The notes: generated by a model from the sequence alone, not told the origin. Positions 1-9,238 are shown, numbered from the stretch's first letter. The stretch is 64,000 nt of DNA from Desulfomonilia bacterium (GCA_036567785.1 DATCTV010000060.1:115934-179933), one strand, 5' to 3'. Program-made: numbers and translations.

Positions 1-30
1 TTGACTACCTTTGTTTTTCCCATTTATACT
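1..30 (+). promoter_or_regulatory. sigma70-type promoter of the HEAT/parA cluster
   Basis: TTGACT at 1-6 and TATACT at 25-30 are separated by 18 bases, close to the sigma70 consensus. The expected start near 37 leaves a short leader that carries the AGGAGG ribosome site at 45-50 used by the first gene. The -35 lies at the very edge of the window, so anything upstream is unseen. Confidence 0.6.
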
Positions 31-58
31 TGCAGTGTTCGGGCAGGAGGAAAATTCC

Positions 59-709
59 TTGAAATTAAATATAAATGACATCCTACAGGATCTGAGGGAC
101 AGCAACCCGGAAATCAAAAGGATGGCTGCAAAAGCTCTGGCGCAGCACGGCGATTCGTCACAGAATCTTATAATAGAGGCCCTGGAAACAGCTGACAGAG
201 ATACTGCAACCATAATATACGACACCCTTTTCGATTCCCCGGGTAATTTTACAAAAGTGTTTTATAAAGGCACAAAAGAAAGAGATCCCCACATCCGCTC
301 CCAATCAATCAGATATCTTTTCAGAAACGGCTCGTTCAAACCGAGTGAAGGAATTGACTGGCTGAATGACCGGGATCCCTATGTAAGGAGAAGGGTGATA
401 AGTTATCTTTCATGGATGAATGACAGATCGAGCCTTAGTACGATAATGCACATCGCCGTCAGGGATGCGGATCCGAAAGTCAGAAAAGACGCACTGAAAC
501 TCGCCAGCGTATGGGGAAGAAAAAATGATGCGGGGAATCTCATTGATGCATTAAAGGATAAAGATACCGAAGTAAAAATCCAGGCGATCTGCACTCTCAA
601 GAAAATTACCGGCGAAGACTTCGGCAACCCGACAGGAGCTAGTGAAGATGAGCTTTCCTGGATTGTAGCAAAATGGCAGAGCTGGTGGAAAATTGTCAAG
701 GATGCATAA
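59..709 (+). CDS. HEAT-repeat protein
   Basis: About 216 residues of alpha-helical HEAT-type repeats (pattern D-x-D-P-x-V-R-x-x-A near residues 75, 105, 140 and 170), ending in a Trp-rich tail with spaced tryptophans, as often seen in bacterial HEAT-repeat proteins. No signal peptide or membrane segment, so presumably a cytoplasmic protein-protein scaffold. I chose the TTG at 59 because AGGAGG at 45-50 sits 8 bases before it; an in-frame TTG at 11 would overlap the promoter -10. Its stop overlaps the start of the parA-like gene by one base (TAATG), which suggests translational coupling and a joint role. The exact partner cannot be read from the sequence. Confidence 0.75.
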   Translation: MKLNINDILQDLRDSNPEIKRMAAKALAQHGDSSQNLIIEALETADRDTATIIYDTLFDSPGNFTKVFYKGTKERDPHIRSQSIRYLFRNGSFKPSEGIDWLNDRDPYVRRRVISYLSWMNDRSSLSTIMHIAVRDADPKVRKDALKLASVWGRKNDAGNLIDALKDKDTEVKIQAICTLKKITGEDFGNPTGASEDELSWIVAKWQSWWKIVKDA

Positions 710-1668
710 TGGATCAGCCTAAATACACGGCAAAGGAATTTGCCACACTAATCGGAATATCAAAATCACATCTTACGAAATTGGAGTCGGAAGGCAGGTT
801 TCCGGAACCTCAAATAATTGACGGGGTCCGTTATTACTGTCCGCATGAAATCCCCAATTATCTTGAAAAGTTGAAGAAAGGCCCTCTAGTCAAAACAAAA
901 AGAAGGCAGATTTTTCTGAACTTCAAGGGAGGCACGGGAAAAACAACACTCTCAGCCTTTTATGCATTCAGACTTGCACAGCTGGGCATAAAGGTCCTTC
1001 TGATAGACCTCGACCCTCAGGGCCACCTCACACAATGCCTTGGCATTTCTCATGATAATTTCGAGGCCACACTCTATAATGTGCTGATTGAACGCATGGA
1101 CATAAAGGATGTAATAATCGACACGCCCATGCCCAACCTCAAGCTCATTCCGGCAAGCCTTGACCTTTCACCTGTTGAACTGGCGCTTACATCGATGAAC
1201 GCCCGTGAACTGCGGTTAAAAAAAAGCCTGGCTTCGATTCAAAATCAGTATGATGTCATAGTAATGGATGCATCCCCTTCAATCGGCCTTTTAAACCTTA
1301 ACGGCATTCTGGCAAGCACGGAACTTTTCGTTCCTGTTCTTGCAGATTTTCTTTCTTATCACGGGCTCAAGATTCTATTCGAGACCCTTTCCGGGATAGA
1401 GGAAGATTTTGACTTTATCCTGGACAATATCCATATAATCATTAATCATTTCAATGCGGCGTTAAACATCTGCCAGAGGGCGAAAGAGGCCCTTCAGGAG
1501 CATTACAGCGACTACCTTCTTGAGACAATCATCAGACAGGATACGAAAATGGCCGAGGCGGCAAGTATGGGACTTCCCATACATCTGTACACGTCAAAAG
1601 GCAGGGGGTCATACGACATCGATTCTTTTATTAAAGAAATTTACCCTGATCTGCCGATTGTCTTTTGA
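709..1668 (+). CDS. ParA-family ATPase with N-terminal MerR-like HTH
   Basis: 319 residues. Residues 1-60 look like a MerR/excisionase-type winged helix; residues 66-319 are a ParA/Soj ATPase with the deviant Walker A box KGGTGKTT at 73-80, the Walker A' segment LLIDLDPQG near 97-105 and a Walker B-like VIVMDASPS near 185. ParA proteins dimerise on ATP, bind DNA non-specifically and move or position plasmids, chromosomes or protein clusters. There is no ParB next to it; instead a HEAT protein lies upstream and coiled-coil proteins downstream, so it may be an orphan ParA that positions a cellular structure rather than an origin. ATG at 709 is chosen for its AAGGA box; a start at 673 would lie deep in the upstream gene. 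Confidence 0.85.
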   Translation: MDQPKYTAKEFATLIGISKSHLTKLESEGRFPEPQIIDGVRYYCPHEIPNYLEKLKKGPLVKTKRRQIFLNFKGGTGKTTLSAFYAFRLAQLGIKVLLIDLDPQGHLTQCLGISHDNFEATLYNVLIERMDIKDVIIDTPMPNLKLIPASLDLSPVELALTSMNARELRLKKSLASIQNQYDVIVMDASPSIGLLNLNGILASTELFVPVLADFLSYHGLKILFETLSGIEEDFDFILDNIHIIINHFNAALNICQRAKEALQEHYSDYLLETIIRQDTKMAEAASMGLPIHLYTSKGRGSYDIDSFIKEIYPDLPIVF

Positions 1669-1689
1669 TAATTAGGATATTATAATAAT

Positions 1690-1718
1690 TTGATACAAAA
1701 AATATTCATGGTTACATA
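1690..1718 (+). promoter_or_regulatory. putative promoter of the coiled-coil genes
   Basis: TTGATA at 1690-1695 and TACATA at 1713-1718 with a 17-base spacer, in the short gap between the parA-like gene and the coiled-coil gene. A GGGAG ribosome site follows at 1731-1735. The -10 is imperfect, so read-through from upstream is also possible. Confidence 0.4.
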
Positions 1719-1741
1719 ATCTAAAGAGAAGGGAGCAAATT

Positions 1742-2557
1742 ATGAAAGACGGTTTTGACAAGAATGTTGCAGAAAAAATGCCGAAAATTCAGAAAGTCCG
1801 CCCCAACAGACCATGGAATATCAATCCTGTCCAACTGCCGGCCCGAACTGAAGAGATTGAGACTGCAACAGAGAAAGAACCGTTTTTCGAACAGCATGAA
1901 ACAACTGTCACTGCAACACGTGAAGAGCCCCTGGAGATGAAAATTGAAACACCCCTCACGCCCGCTTTCCAGACAAACACAGCTGAAATAAAACAGGCCG
2001 AAAAAACAATAAAAGAAATCGATTCCCAGTTTACCAGCATGATGATTGAGAAGAAGGAGGCAGAGCGCCTGCTAGGAGTAAAAGAAAATGCGCTTGAAGA
2101 TGCATTGAAGGAAAATATCGAACTGAAGCAGCAGCTGTCATCACTTCAGAACACAGCCGAATCTTCCGTTCACCTGAACAGGGAGATCGATTTTCTAAGC
2201 GAGCAGATACAGGACGCCAATCTTTATATCCAGGGACTGCTCACCGTCATAAGCGAAAAAGATGCGGCCTTGAGCGAACAGATTGCCCTCAAACAGGATC
2301 TGGAGGAAAGGTTCACCAGAATCGGGAATGAGGTGAAAGAAAAGGCGCTTCTCGACGTCAAGGCCGCCATTCTCGAAAGAGACCTTGATGCCGCACATAA
2401 AAGAATAAAAGACCTTGAGTCCATTCTCGAATCGGAGACCAGAAAGCGCAAGCCGCTAGAAGAAGAGATCGTCGAACTGAAATCTACGCTGGAACAGGTG
2501 CATGCGTCGCTTGCACAGATAAGGCTCAAGGCGAAGCGGGAGGCATATGGACTCTAA
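1742..2557 (+). CDS. coiled-coil protein next to ParA
   Basis: 271 residues with no recognised enzymatic domain. The first ~85 residues are polar, Pro/Glu/Thr-rich and probably disordered; from about 90 to 265 the sequence is a long Glu/Lys/Leu-rich heptad pattern typical of a parallel coiled coil. No signal peptide. Together with the next gene, overlapping by 11 bases, it could form the cargo or adaptor of the neighbouring ParA-type ATPase, as coiled-coil partners do in ParA-based positioning systems; this is inference from neighbourhood. A GGGAG box 6 bases before the ATG supports the start. Confidence 0.7.
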   Translation: MKDGFDKNVAEKMPKIQKVRPNRPWNINPVQLPARTEEIETATEKEPFFEQHETTVTATREEPLEMKIETPLTPAFQTNTAEIKQAEKTIKEIDSQFTSMMIEKKEAERLLGVKENALEDALKENIELKQQLSSLQNTAESSVHLNREIDFLSEQIQDANLYIQGLLTVISEKDAALSEQIALKQDLEERFTRIGNEVKEKALLDVKAAILERDLDAAHKRIKDLESILESETRKRKPLEEEIVELKSTLEQVHASLAQIRLKAKREAYGL

Positions 2558-2789
2558 GACAAAGCAGAAGGTAAATGACCTCTTCTCTCTTGTCGATGAC
2601 ATATCAGGCGATGTCGTCCTGAACGGTGAAGTCAAGAAACTGCACGATGAACTGGCATCGCTGAAACAGGAACTGGCAAACCTCACAAAAAGACACAATG
2701 AACTCGAAAAGGCCTTCCTCCAGAAAAAGGAAGATGCGAAACAGATTAAAAAAGGATTGAAGGAAATCCTTAAAGAGATAGAAGCCTGA
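2547..2789 (+). CDS. short coiled-coil protein
   Basis: 80 residues, almost wholly a heptad-patterned, Lys/Glu/Leu-rich helix (residues ~25-80) after a short acidic start. The ATG at 2547 overlaps the end of the preceding coiled-coil gene by 11 bases and has a GGGAGG box just upstream, so the two are probably co-translated. It ends 8 bases before the convergent barrel-protein gene. Function unknown; a partner of the longer coiled coil is the simplest guess. Confidence 0.65.
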   Translation: MDSKTKQKVNDLFSLVDDISGDVVLNGEVKKLHDELASLKQELANLTKRHNELEKAFLQKKEDAKQIKKGLKEILKEIEA

Positions 2790-2797
2790 GTCTCAGC

Positions 2798-5314
2798 TTA
2801 CAATGGTCTGCCGATCTGCAGCAGAATAACATAATCCGCGCTGTTTATATAATCAGGCCTTACAACCGGTACCGCCGCCCCGAACCTGAATTCCGACATA
2901 ACGCCCCATGCGATCTCCATGGAGGTAACCAGTTCAATGCCTGCCCCCAGTGCGATATCATCTGTTGATACCGTATCGGAACATATCCCGCTGTCCACGA
3001 AAGTGCCCAGCTTGAGCCTGTGCAGGAACAGAGGTATCGTCTTATATCCTTTCTGCAGGTTGGCAAGAGGCCAGTAGACTTCGGCTCCTGCCGTGTACGC
3101 CTGACCGGCCTCGAACGTATTGGAAGGAAATCCCCTTAAGGGATAGAGTCTTGAGGGCCTTCTGGTGAAGTAACCTTCTCCGACATCCCCTCCCATCCTG
3201 AAGGAACCGTGTCCGGGTTCATAACCGCCCCAGGTCTTTGCCGCACTCAGACTGAATACGCTGAATATCTCCTTCCCGGTTCTCAGCCTGAGACTCGCGT
3301 AGGCAGAGCTCATTCCTCCTGAATAGTATTCATAGTTAAGGGACGTTCCAAGGCTTCCGAAGATTTTATTGATGCTTACCGCACCCCAGATATCCTCACC
3401 GTTATCATCGGGACTTTCGCGGGTGTCCCATCCGAGCCAGTTGCATGAAACGGTAAACCAGTCGTGTTCAACAGGTCTGAAAAAGATTTTTCCTTCAAGC
3501 CTCGACTCATCGACACTTGCAATATCCGACGAATAGTCGAGCGGATACCTTGACAGGTTCACACCCAGACCTTTTGCGCTGGCCCCGAGGTTAAAGATGA
3601 AATATTCTTCGTAGAAAGAATACCTGAATCCGCCGTTTATTGTATAGTCTGTCGATACATCCCTTCCAAATGTGAGAAGGCCGATCTGAATATCGGACGT
3701 GTCGGCATACATATCCGGTATCATCCAGTTGGGGAAAAGGCTGTTGAGCGGATTATACCCTTTTCCCCCGGTTTCATTATAGGAAGAAGACTCATTGCCG
3801 GATGTATCATAAGATGGCAAATCATACTTTATCCGTGCTGTGAGTTTGTACTCATCCACCTTCCACCCGTTGTGCACCAGATTAAGGTATTTGCCGCCTC
3901 TTGGCATGACTGCCCCGTTCCGGACATCCGTAAGCTGAACCATACCCTGAGCATATATCTGGAATTTGCCTGATATGTCGGATGAATAAACAAGGGTATC
4001 ACCGTCCCACCACGGGTCCATTTCGGTTGATGGCGCATCGGTGATACGTTCCCAGGACTTGTCATAGACCCATATATCCCAGTTTCCTTTAACATTGGCA
4101 GATACGGCGATCCTTCCACCCTCGCTCCTGACAGGACCCGACATCTGAATAGCCCCTTCGGGCCCTGCAATTAACATATCGCTCTTTCTGAGCGTCTCTA
4201 TGCCCAGTATTTTCCTGAACCTGAAATCGATGAGATAAGGTATATGACCCTTTCGGGTGACGGCTATATCACCCTGACCCGGGTCCCAGACATGCTCCAC
4301 TTCCGTAATTCTTGATAACCCGTCCATATATGAGACTATGCGGGATTTGCCTTCCCAGTCATATTCCTGAAGCCACAGTGTGCCTCCCTTATCCCTGTAT
4401 CCGTATCTACTGCATATCGAATTTCTTTCCACGCCCGGATAGACTCCAGAGTTGTTCCAGTAGATGAAGGGTTCCGGCCAGTATCCCTGTATGAACATGC
4501 CGGATGCATCTCCATTTTTTACGGCCGCATCTTTCATGAAATCATCCCACATACCGTGCCAGGATTCCCCGAATACCTCCCTGGCCTTGATGTCGATCTC
4601 AAGCGGGATGAAACCCCTGCCGTGAACCCTTACGAAATCCATAAGCTTGTCCATCCCGTACTTTTCACAAATCCATTCGATGAACGGTCTGCCGAAAATC
4701 CTGTATGAATAATGGCCAGGCCATATTCCGGGATGGTTGCTCAATTTGGCGATATCCGGAGGAAGCGACTCATCGAATATGGCCCTGTCATAAGAATCAA
4801 TCACTGTCTTTCCGCAATACCGCTTGTACATGAGGCTCGAAAACCCGTCATCGAACCATGGAGCCATAATGGCGTTCGGAGACATCACGACGCCGAATGC
4901 ATAATACAGGGCTCCCGGCAGGCCCGACCTGACCGCATAGACCGCCTCGAGACACATGCCCTTGAATAGAAAGTATCCCCAGGGGTCTTCTTCCATATAA
5001 CCGTCATCGAGCACGCCCGGGGCCTTTATGGGTATCCTTATCTCGTAGTGGGGAATCACGTGGACAATGAGATCAGGGGAATCCTTCTTTCCGTCGACAA
5101 TAACATGCAAGGGCTTTGGAACAATGAGGCCATATGATTTCAAAAAACTTTTGATCGGATCGATTTTTTCAACAAGAGAGTTTGCGATCTTTTCCTCACC
5201 TTCGGGATAGTAGACGTAGATTCCGTCTTTTTCGATCGACTGCAAGGCAAATGTATTGCCGCACAGGATAAAGAAAAAAATACATACCAGAAGGATTCTA
5301 TTCATTCGGGACAT
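2798..5314 (-). CDS. secreted degenerate peptidase-MA-like / propeller / outer-membrane barrel protein
   Basis: About 838 residues from ATG 5314 (or 835 from ATG 5305); longer versions would run into the upstream MOSC gene. A signal peptide (MNRILLVCIFFFILCGNTFA) is followed by a region to ~residue 270 that resembles gluzincin peptidase-MA domains (Pro-Trp-Phe then an Asp-Asp-Gly segment, then Tyr-Gly-Met-Asp-Lys-Leu). The expected HExxH zinc motif is absent. Next comes a TolB/WD40-like propeller (repeats such as GNWDIWVYD, GKFQIYAQG), then a C-terminal region from ~560 rich in alternating aromatic strands that looks like a surface-antigen/BamA-type barrel ending near ILLQIGRPL. Last gene of the lpdA-MOSC operon. 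Function unknown. Confidence 0.7.
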   Translation of the reverse strand: MSRMNRILLVCIFFFILCGNTFALQSIEKDGIYVYYPEGEEKIANSLVEKIDPIKSFLKSYGLIVPKPLHVIVDGKKDSPDLIVHVIPHYEIRIPIKAPGVLDDGYMEEDPWGYFLFKGMCLEAVYAVRSGLPGALYYAFGVVMSPNAIMAPWFDDGFSSLMYKRYCGKTVIDSYDRAIFDESLPPDIAKLSNHPGIWPGHYSYRIFGRPFIEWICEKYGMDKLMDFVRVHGRGFIPLEIDIKAREVFGESWHGMWDDFMKDAAVKNGDASGMFIQGYWPEPFIYWNNSGVYPGVERNSICSRYGYRDKGGTLWLQEYDWEGKSRIVSYMDGLSRITEVEHVWDPGQGDIAVTRKGHIPYLIDFRFRKILGIETLRKSDMLIAGPEGAIQMSGPVRSEGGRIAVSANVKGNWDIWVYDKSWERITDAPSTEMDPWWDGDTLVYSSDISGKFQIYAQGMVQLTDVRNGAVMPRGGKYLNLVHNGWKVDEYKLTARIKYDLPSYDTSGNESSSYNETGGKGYNPLNSLFPNWMIPDMYADTSDIQIGLLTFGRDVSTDYTINGGFRYSFYEEYFIFNLGASAKGLGVNLSRYPLDYSSDIASVDESRLEGKIFFRPVEHDWFTVSCNWLGWDTRESPDDNGEDIWGAVSINKIFGSLGTSLNYEYYSGGMSSAYASLRLRTGKEIFSVFSLSAAKTWGGYEPGHGSFRMGGDVGEGYFTRRPSRLYPLRGFPSNTFEAGQAYTAGAEVYWPLANLQKGYKTIPLFLHRLKLGTFVDSGICSDTVSTDDIALGAGIELVTSMEIAWGVMSEFRFGAAVPVVRPDYINSADYVILLQIGRPL

Positions 5315-5337
5315 TAGGTCAGAATGTCTATATAAAC

Positions 5338-5817
5338 TCAAGCGGAAACAGACCCGGTCATTGAATCGGCAAGCACTACAGTGTCGCCGGGTCTGATGAT
5401 GCCCCCGCATACCACCTCGGCAAAAACCCCCTCTCTCGGCATTACGCAGTCGCCCACCTGATAGTAGATTTTGCATCTGTCATGACATATCTTGCCTATC
5501 CTTGTTATTCTCAGAATCACTCCACCGCCCACCTTAAGCACATCCCCCGGCTTGAGTTCCCAGAGAATTATGCCTTTGATCGTAAGGTTCTCGGCAAAGT
5601 CACCGTTTCTGGCATCATAGCCTTTCTCCCTCATCTTCTCGATGCTTTCCCATGCAAGAAGGCTTATCTGCCGCTCGCCGGGGCCTGCATGCGCGTCACC
5701 CTTGATACCATGGCAGTTTACTATCTCCGCCTTTTCTACCGGGGATTTTTTTTCGCCTTTGAAAAGGCTCGTGTTTACGGATATGACAATGCCCTTTACG
5801 CTATTTTCCACTATCAT
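5338..5817 (-). CDS. MOSC domain protein
   Basis: 159 residues, the usual size of the stand-alone MOSC proteins of anaerobes. MOSC domains are sulfur-carrier domains related to molybdenum cofactor sulfurase, and single-domain versions are commonly linked to Moco metabolism. The diagnostic part is the Cys-rich stretch around GKICHDRCKIYYQVGDC, followed by MPREGVFAEV, typical of this subgroup, plus GIKGDAHAG near residue 38. The ATG follows directly on the lpdA stop codon, with AAGGA overlapping the end of lpdA, so it is in the same transcript. Its own substrate cannot be read here; a role in handling Moco or a sulfur donor is likely. Confidence 0.85.
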   Translation of the reverse strand: MIVENSVKGIVISVNTSLFKGEKKSPVEKAEIVNCHGIKGDAHAGPGERQISLLAWESIEKMREKGYDARNGDFAENLTIKGIILWELKPGDVLKVGGGVILRITRIGKICHDRCKIYYQVGDCVMPREGVFAEVVCGGIIRPGDTVVLADSMTGSVSA

Positions 5818-7167
5818 CTATCCTTTGTGAACGCTCAGTCCCAGACAGTCTTCAGCCGCTTCCTTCACGATCTCCGAGAATGTCGGGTGCGTATATACCG
5901 GATCCAGAAAATCGCTTACGGTCATGCCCTTTTTTACGGCGAGAGCCGCCCATGCAATGAGGTCAGTCGCATGCGGTGCCGCTATTGTAACTCTGACCAG
6001 CCTGCCTTCACTGTCGGTATAGACATTTGCAAATCCGTCATTGGCCTCGGCGGTTCTGGCCCTGCCAAGCGCCGCTACCGGGAAAGTCCCTTTTTTAAGC
6101 CCAGGGGCATCATGTGGCACGGCGCCTACAGATGCTATTTCAGGACTTGTAAATATTATGGAAGGCACGCAGGAATAATCCATCAGGGCATTTCCTCCGG
6201 TAATGTTTTCAACCGCGATTTCCGCTTCCCTTGATGCAATGTAGGCAAGCATCCATTCGCCTGTGGCGTCTCCTGCCACGTATACGCCCGGAACGGATGT
6301 CCTCATGCCCTTATCAACCTTTATGCCGCCTGAGGCATGCATATCAATCCCGAGCTTTTCCAGGCCTGCAGGCACGACCGGAGACCTTCCCGTGCACCAC
6401 AGGATTTTTTCGGTTTCTATCACCTCTGTTTTTTCACCCGATTCGACAGTGGTGTTGAACAACTCTCTTTTTTCGATACCTTTAACCAGTGCTGAAGTCA
6501 GAAAGCGGACACTTCTCATCGTTTTGAGAAGAAGCCGGGACACATCCGGTTCTTCTCCGGGCAGAATCCTGTCGAGCGCTTCGACGACAGTTACCTGAAC
6601 ACCAAGGGCAGAGAATATCCCTGCCATCTCCATGCCGATGACACCACCTCCCACTATCAGCAATGTCCGGGGAATCTCTTTCACCGAAAGAGCCTCGTTG
6701 CTGGTCCATATACCGGGCACGTCAAACGGACACGGCTTGGGTTTCGAGCCTGTGCATATCATCAGGTTGTCGAATTTATAGATATCATCGCCGATCATTA
6801 CTTCGTCGCTTCCGGCAATGGCTGCCTCGCCTTTAATAAGCTCAACGCCGTTCGTCTTCAGAAGCAGTTCGATGCCTTTGGAAAGTCTTGAGATGATCCT
6901 TTCCTTTCTGCTTAATAAATTTTCAAGGTCGAGCGGTCTTACTTCCGCTTCTATCCCGAACCTCGACGCATTTTTCATTCCTGAAAATAGCTTTACACTC
7001 TCGCAATAGGTCTTTGTCGGAATGCACCCCAGGTTCGTGCAGGTCCCGCCAGGTTTACCCGCCTCGGCAAGACCCACTTTAAGCCCTTTTTTCGAAGCCA
7101 GTATCGCAGCGGTATATCCGCCGGGCCCGGCGCCTAATACAAACAAATCATACTTGCCTTTTTGCAT
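5818..7167 (-). CDS. lpdA: dihydrolipoamide dehydrogenase
   Basis: 449 residues, normal for the flavoprotein disulfide reductase family. An N-terminal FAD-binding GAGPGG (12-17) is followed by the redox pair GGTCTNLGC with C43 and C48; a second Rossmann motif (GGGVIGMEMAG) binds NAD; the C-terminal interface holds the catalytic His427 and Glu432 in HPTFSE. It reoxidises lipoyl groups of 2-oxoacid dehydrogenase or glycine cleavage complexes with NAD+. No other subunit of such a complex lies in the window. First gene of a three-gene minus-strand operon with the MOSC and barrel proteins. A related reductase with another disulfide substrate is possible but less likely given the intact motifs. Confidence 0.88.
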   Translation of the reverse strand: MQKGKYDLFVLGAGPGGYTAAILASKKGLKVGLAEAGKPGGTCTNLGCIPTKTYCESVKLFSGMKNASRFGIEAEVRPLDLENLLSRKERIISRLSKGIELLLKTNGVELIKGEAAIAGSDEVMIGDDIYKFDNLMICTGSKPKPCPFDVPGIWTSNEALSVKEIPRTLLIVGGGVIGMEMAGIFSALGVQVTVVEALDRILPGEEPDVSRLLLKTMRSVRFLTSALVKGIEKRELFNTTVESGEKTEVIETEKILWCTGRSPVVPAGLEKLGIDMHASGGIKVDKGMRTSVPGVYVAGDATGEWMLAYIASREAEIAVENITGGNALMDYSCVPSIIFTSPEIASVGAVPHDAPGLKKGTFPVAALGRARTAEANDGFANVYTDSEGRLVRVTIAAPHATDLIAWAALAVKKGMTVSDFLDPVYTHPTFSEIVKEAAEDCLGLSVHKG

Positions 7168-7284
7168 AAGGCGGCTATATCACATATACGCTTCTCATCA
7201 AAAGCGATTTGAAGCAAATTTTTTAAGACCAATGAATAAAGAAAAGCCATTATAAAACCGATAATAGGATTGCATGGAGGGAAT

Positions 7285-8613
7285 ATGGGTTCGGAAAATT
7301 CATTCGAATATATGGAAGGTGATATAGATACCAATATCGTTTCCCTTGGAAACGCCAGAATAGATTCGCCGGTAAAAGGCACCATGTTCATTGAAGACGG
7401 CGAACGCACGCTGATCGACACATCTCTCGCATTTCTTGAAAAGTGCAGGCTTCAAGGCCGCTATCCTTCGACGTTCGAAATAGCGGGCCCGAGGAAAAAG
7501 ATATTCTTCGACCCGTCAAAGACAAAAGCGGGCATTGTTACATGCGGCGGGCTCTGCCCGGGCATAAACAACGTCATAAGAAGCATAGTCATGGAATTCT
7601 ACTATATGTACGGTGTTCATAACATATGCGGGATACCGTTCGGACTTCAGGGTTTTATACCCAAATACGCACATCCCATAATCGATCTGACACCGCAATC
7701 GGTAGAGCACATACAGGAGAGGGGGGGAACAGTCCTCGGCTCATCTCGCGGGGGACAGGACATATCTGAAATCGTAGATGCAATCGAAAGGCTTAATTTG
7801 AATATCCTCTTTTTCATAGGAGGCGACGGAACGCTCAAGGCCGCTTCAGCCGTTGCAAAGGAAGTGCTTGCCAGAAACTACAAGTGTTCGGTCATAGGCA
7901 TCCCCAAGACAATCGATAATGACATCAGTTTCGTAAGCAAGACCTTCGGTTTCGACACCGCCGTAAAAGAAGCCAAGAAAGCCATCATGTGTGCCCATGC
8001 CGAAGCCAAAGGCGCACCAAACGGCATAGGCCTCGTAAAGTTCATGGGCCGGGATTCCGGATTTATAACCGCCTATGCAGCGCTGGCACAGGGCGATGCA
8101 AATTTTGTCCTTGTACCTGAAATGGATTTTGACCTTGATGGGGAAAACGGATTTCTATCGTGTCTTGAAAAAAGGATTAAAAATCGCGGCCATGCGGTCA
8201 TCGTCGTCGCAGAAGGCGCGGGCCTTAAATTCTTCGATAGCGCCAATGCGAAAAAGGACGCCTCTGGAAATATAAAGATGGGTGATATCGGCATCTTCCT
8301 GAAAGACGCAATCCAGAATTTCTTCGCAAGGATAGATATGCCGATCAACCTTAAATACATCGATCCCAGCTACATGATAAGGAGCGTCGAGGCCGACGCC
8401 ACCGACTCCATATTCTGCGGGCTCCTTGCCCAGATGGCGGTACATGCTGGTATGTCGGGCAAGACCGATATGCTCATAGGCAACTGGGGAAACAATTATG
8501 TCCATATACCCATCGCTTTAAGCGTAAGAGAAAGAAAAAAGATTGATGTTAAGGGACCGCTCTGGATGAGCGTCATGGAATCCACCGGCCAGCCGGTAAT
8601 GAAAAACTCATGA
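7285..8613 (+). CDS. ATP-dependent 6-phosphofructokinase (long TP0108-like type)
   Basis: 442 residues, longer than the ~320 of E. coli PfkA and like the long clade. Motifs: GGLCPG (88-93), GGDGT (179-183), PKTIDND (207-213) and MGRDSGF further on. In this family glycine in GGDGT points to ATP, whereas PPi enzymes have GGDD; lysine in PKTIDND occurs in PPi enzymes and in the long ATP clade. The combination fits an ATP enzyme phosphorylating fructose 6-phosphate in glycolysis. I use ATG 7285, preceded by GGAGG at 7276-7280, rather than TTG 7270. It is followed 19 bases later by an acidic unknown protein. Confidence 0.85.
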   Translation: MGSENSFEYMEGDIDTNIVSLGNARIDSPVKGTMFIEDGERTLIDTSLAFLEKCRLQGRYPSTFEIAGPRKKIFFDPSKTKAGIVTCGGLCPGINNVIRSIVMEFYYMYGVHNICGIPFGLQGFIPKYAHPIIDLTPQSVEHIQERGGTVLGSSRGGQDISEIVDAIERLNLNILFFIGGDGTLKAASAVAKEVLARNYKCSVIGIPKTIDNDISFVSKTFGFDTAVKEAKKAIMCAHAEAKGAPNGIGLVKFMGRDSGFITAYAALAQGDANFVLVPEMDFDLDGENGFLSCLEKRIKNRGHAVIVVAEGAGLKFFDSANAKKDASGNIKMGDIGIFLKDAIQNFFARIDMPINLKYIDPSYMIRSVEADATDSIFCGLLAQMAVHAGMSGKTDMLIGNWGNNYVHIPIALSVRERKKIDVKGPLWMSVMESTGQPVMKNS

Positions 8614-8632
8614 AAAAATAAAGGAGATCATC

Positions 8633-9238
8633 ATGTCAAGCGACAATGACGACCTTATTATTGACCTTACCGAATTGATGGATGAAGAAGACTCAGCCAA
8701 AAAAGAGGTGCCCGTTGACCCGGCCCCTGAAGTAAAAACTCACAGACCCGAAACGGCAACCTTTGACCTGGGCAGAGAGCTTTCAAAGGACGACAAACCC
8801 TCGGAAAACTCGAAGGAAGATTTCGACTTTGACAGGATATTCAGGGAATCGCTTGAAAGCATAGCCACGCCTAAAAAGTCCGAACCTGTTCAGCCTGAGA
8901 AAAAAGAAGAACCGGAATTTCCTTTTGAAGAAAAGCCTGTTGAGGCCCCCGCTGAAGATATATTCAATCAGCAGGCAGAAGAAACTTTTGAGCAGAAAGC
9001 GGAAGAGACTTTTAAAATCAATACCGGAGAATATTCAAAATCTGCAGATAAAGAGGCCGTGATCGAAGCGGCCAGAGAATCTCTGACGAAAGACATCCCT
9101 GAAATGGTCGAATCCATAGCAAGGCCTGTAATAACGGACCTCATAAATGAAATTGTCGCGTCTGTTAAAAAGGACCTGCCCGGCATAATCGAAAAAGTCA
9201 TCCGCGAGGAGATCGAAAAGCTCAAGAAAATAGACTGA
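8633..9238 (+). CDS. acidic low-complexity protein with helical C-terminus
   Basis: 201 residues, very acidic. Residues 1-140 are rich in Glu, Asp, Pro and Lys and probably disordered, with near-repeats around residues 112-130 (EETFEQKAEETF). The last ~60 residues form an amphipathic helical segment (DIPEMVESIARPVITDLINEI, ending EKVIREEIEKLKK). A similar short C-terminal helical module occurs at the end of some deltaproteobacterial response-regulator and zinc-ribbon proteins, so it may be a docking or polar-localisation tail; that is from memory of the pattern. AAGGAG lies 7 bases before the ATG. Cotranscribed with the phosphofructokinase gene by spacing only. Confidence 0.6.
   Translation: MSSDNDDLIIDLTELMDEEDSAKKEVPVDPAPEVKTHRPETATFDLGRELSKDDKPSENSKEDFDFDRIFRESLESIATPKKSEPVQPEKKEEPEFPFEEKPVEAPAEDIFNQQAEETFEQKAEETFKINTGEYSKSADKEAVIEAARESLTKDIPEMVESIARPVITDLINEIVASVKKDLPGIIEKVIREEIEKLKKID

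Noticed and set aside
5482..6234. 250-codon plus-strand ORF with smaller companions through 7255
   Set aside because: It lies antisense to the MOSC and lpdA genes and its product has no sensible composition; a shadow of well-supported genes.
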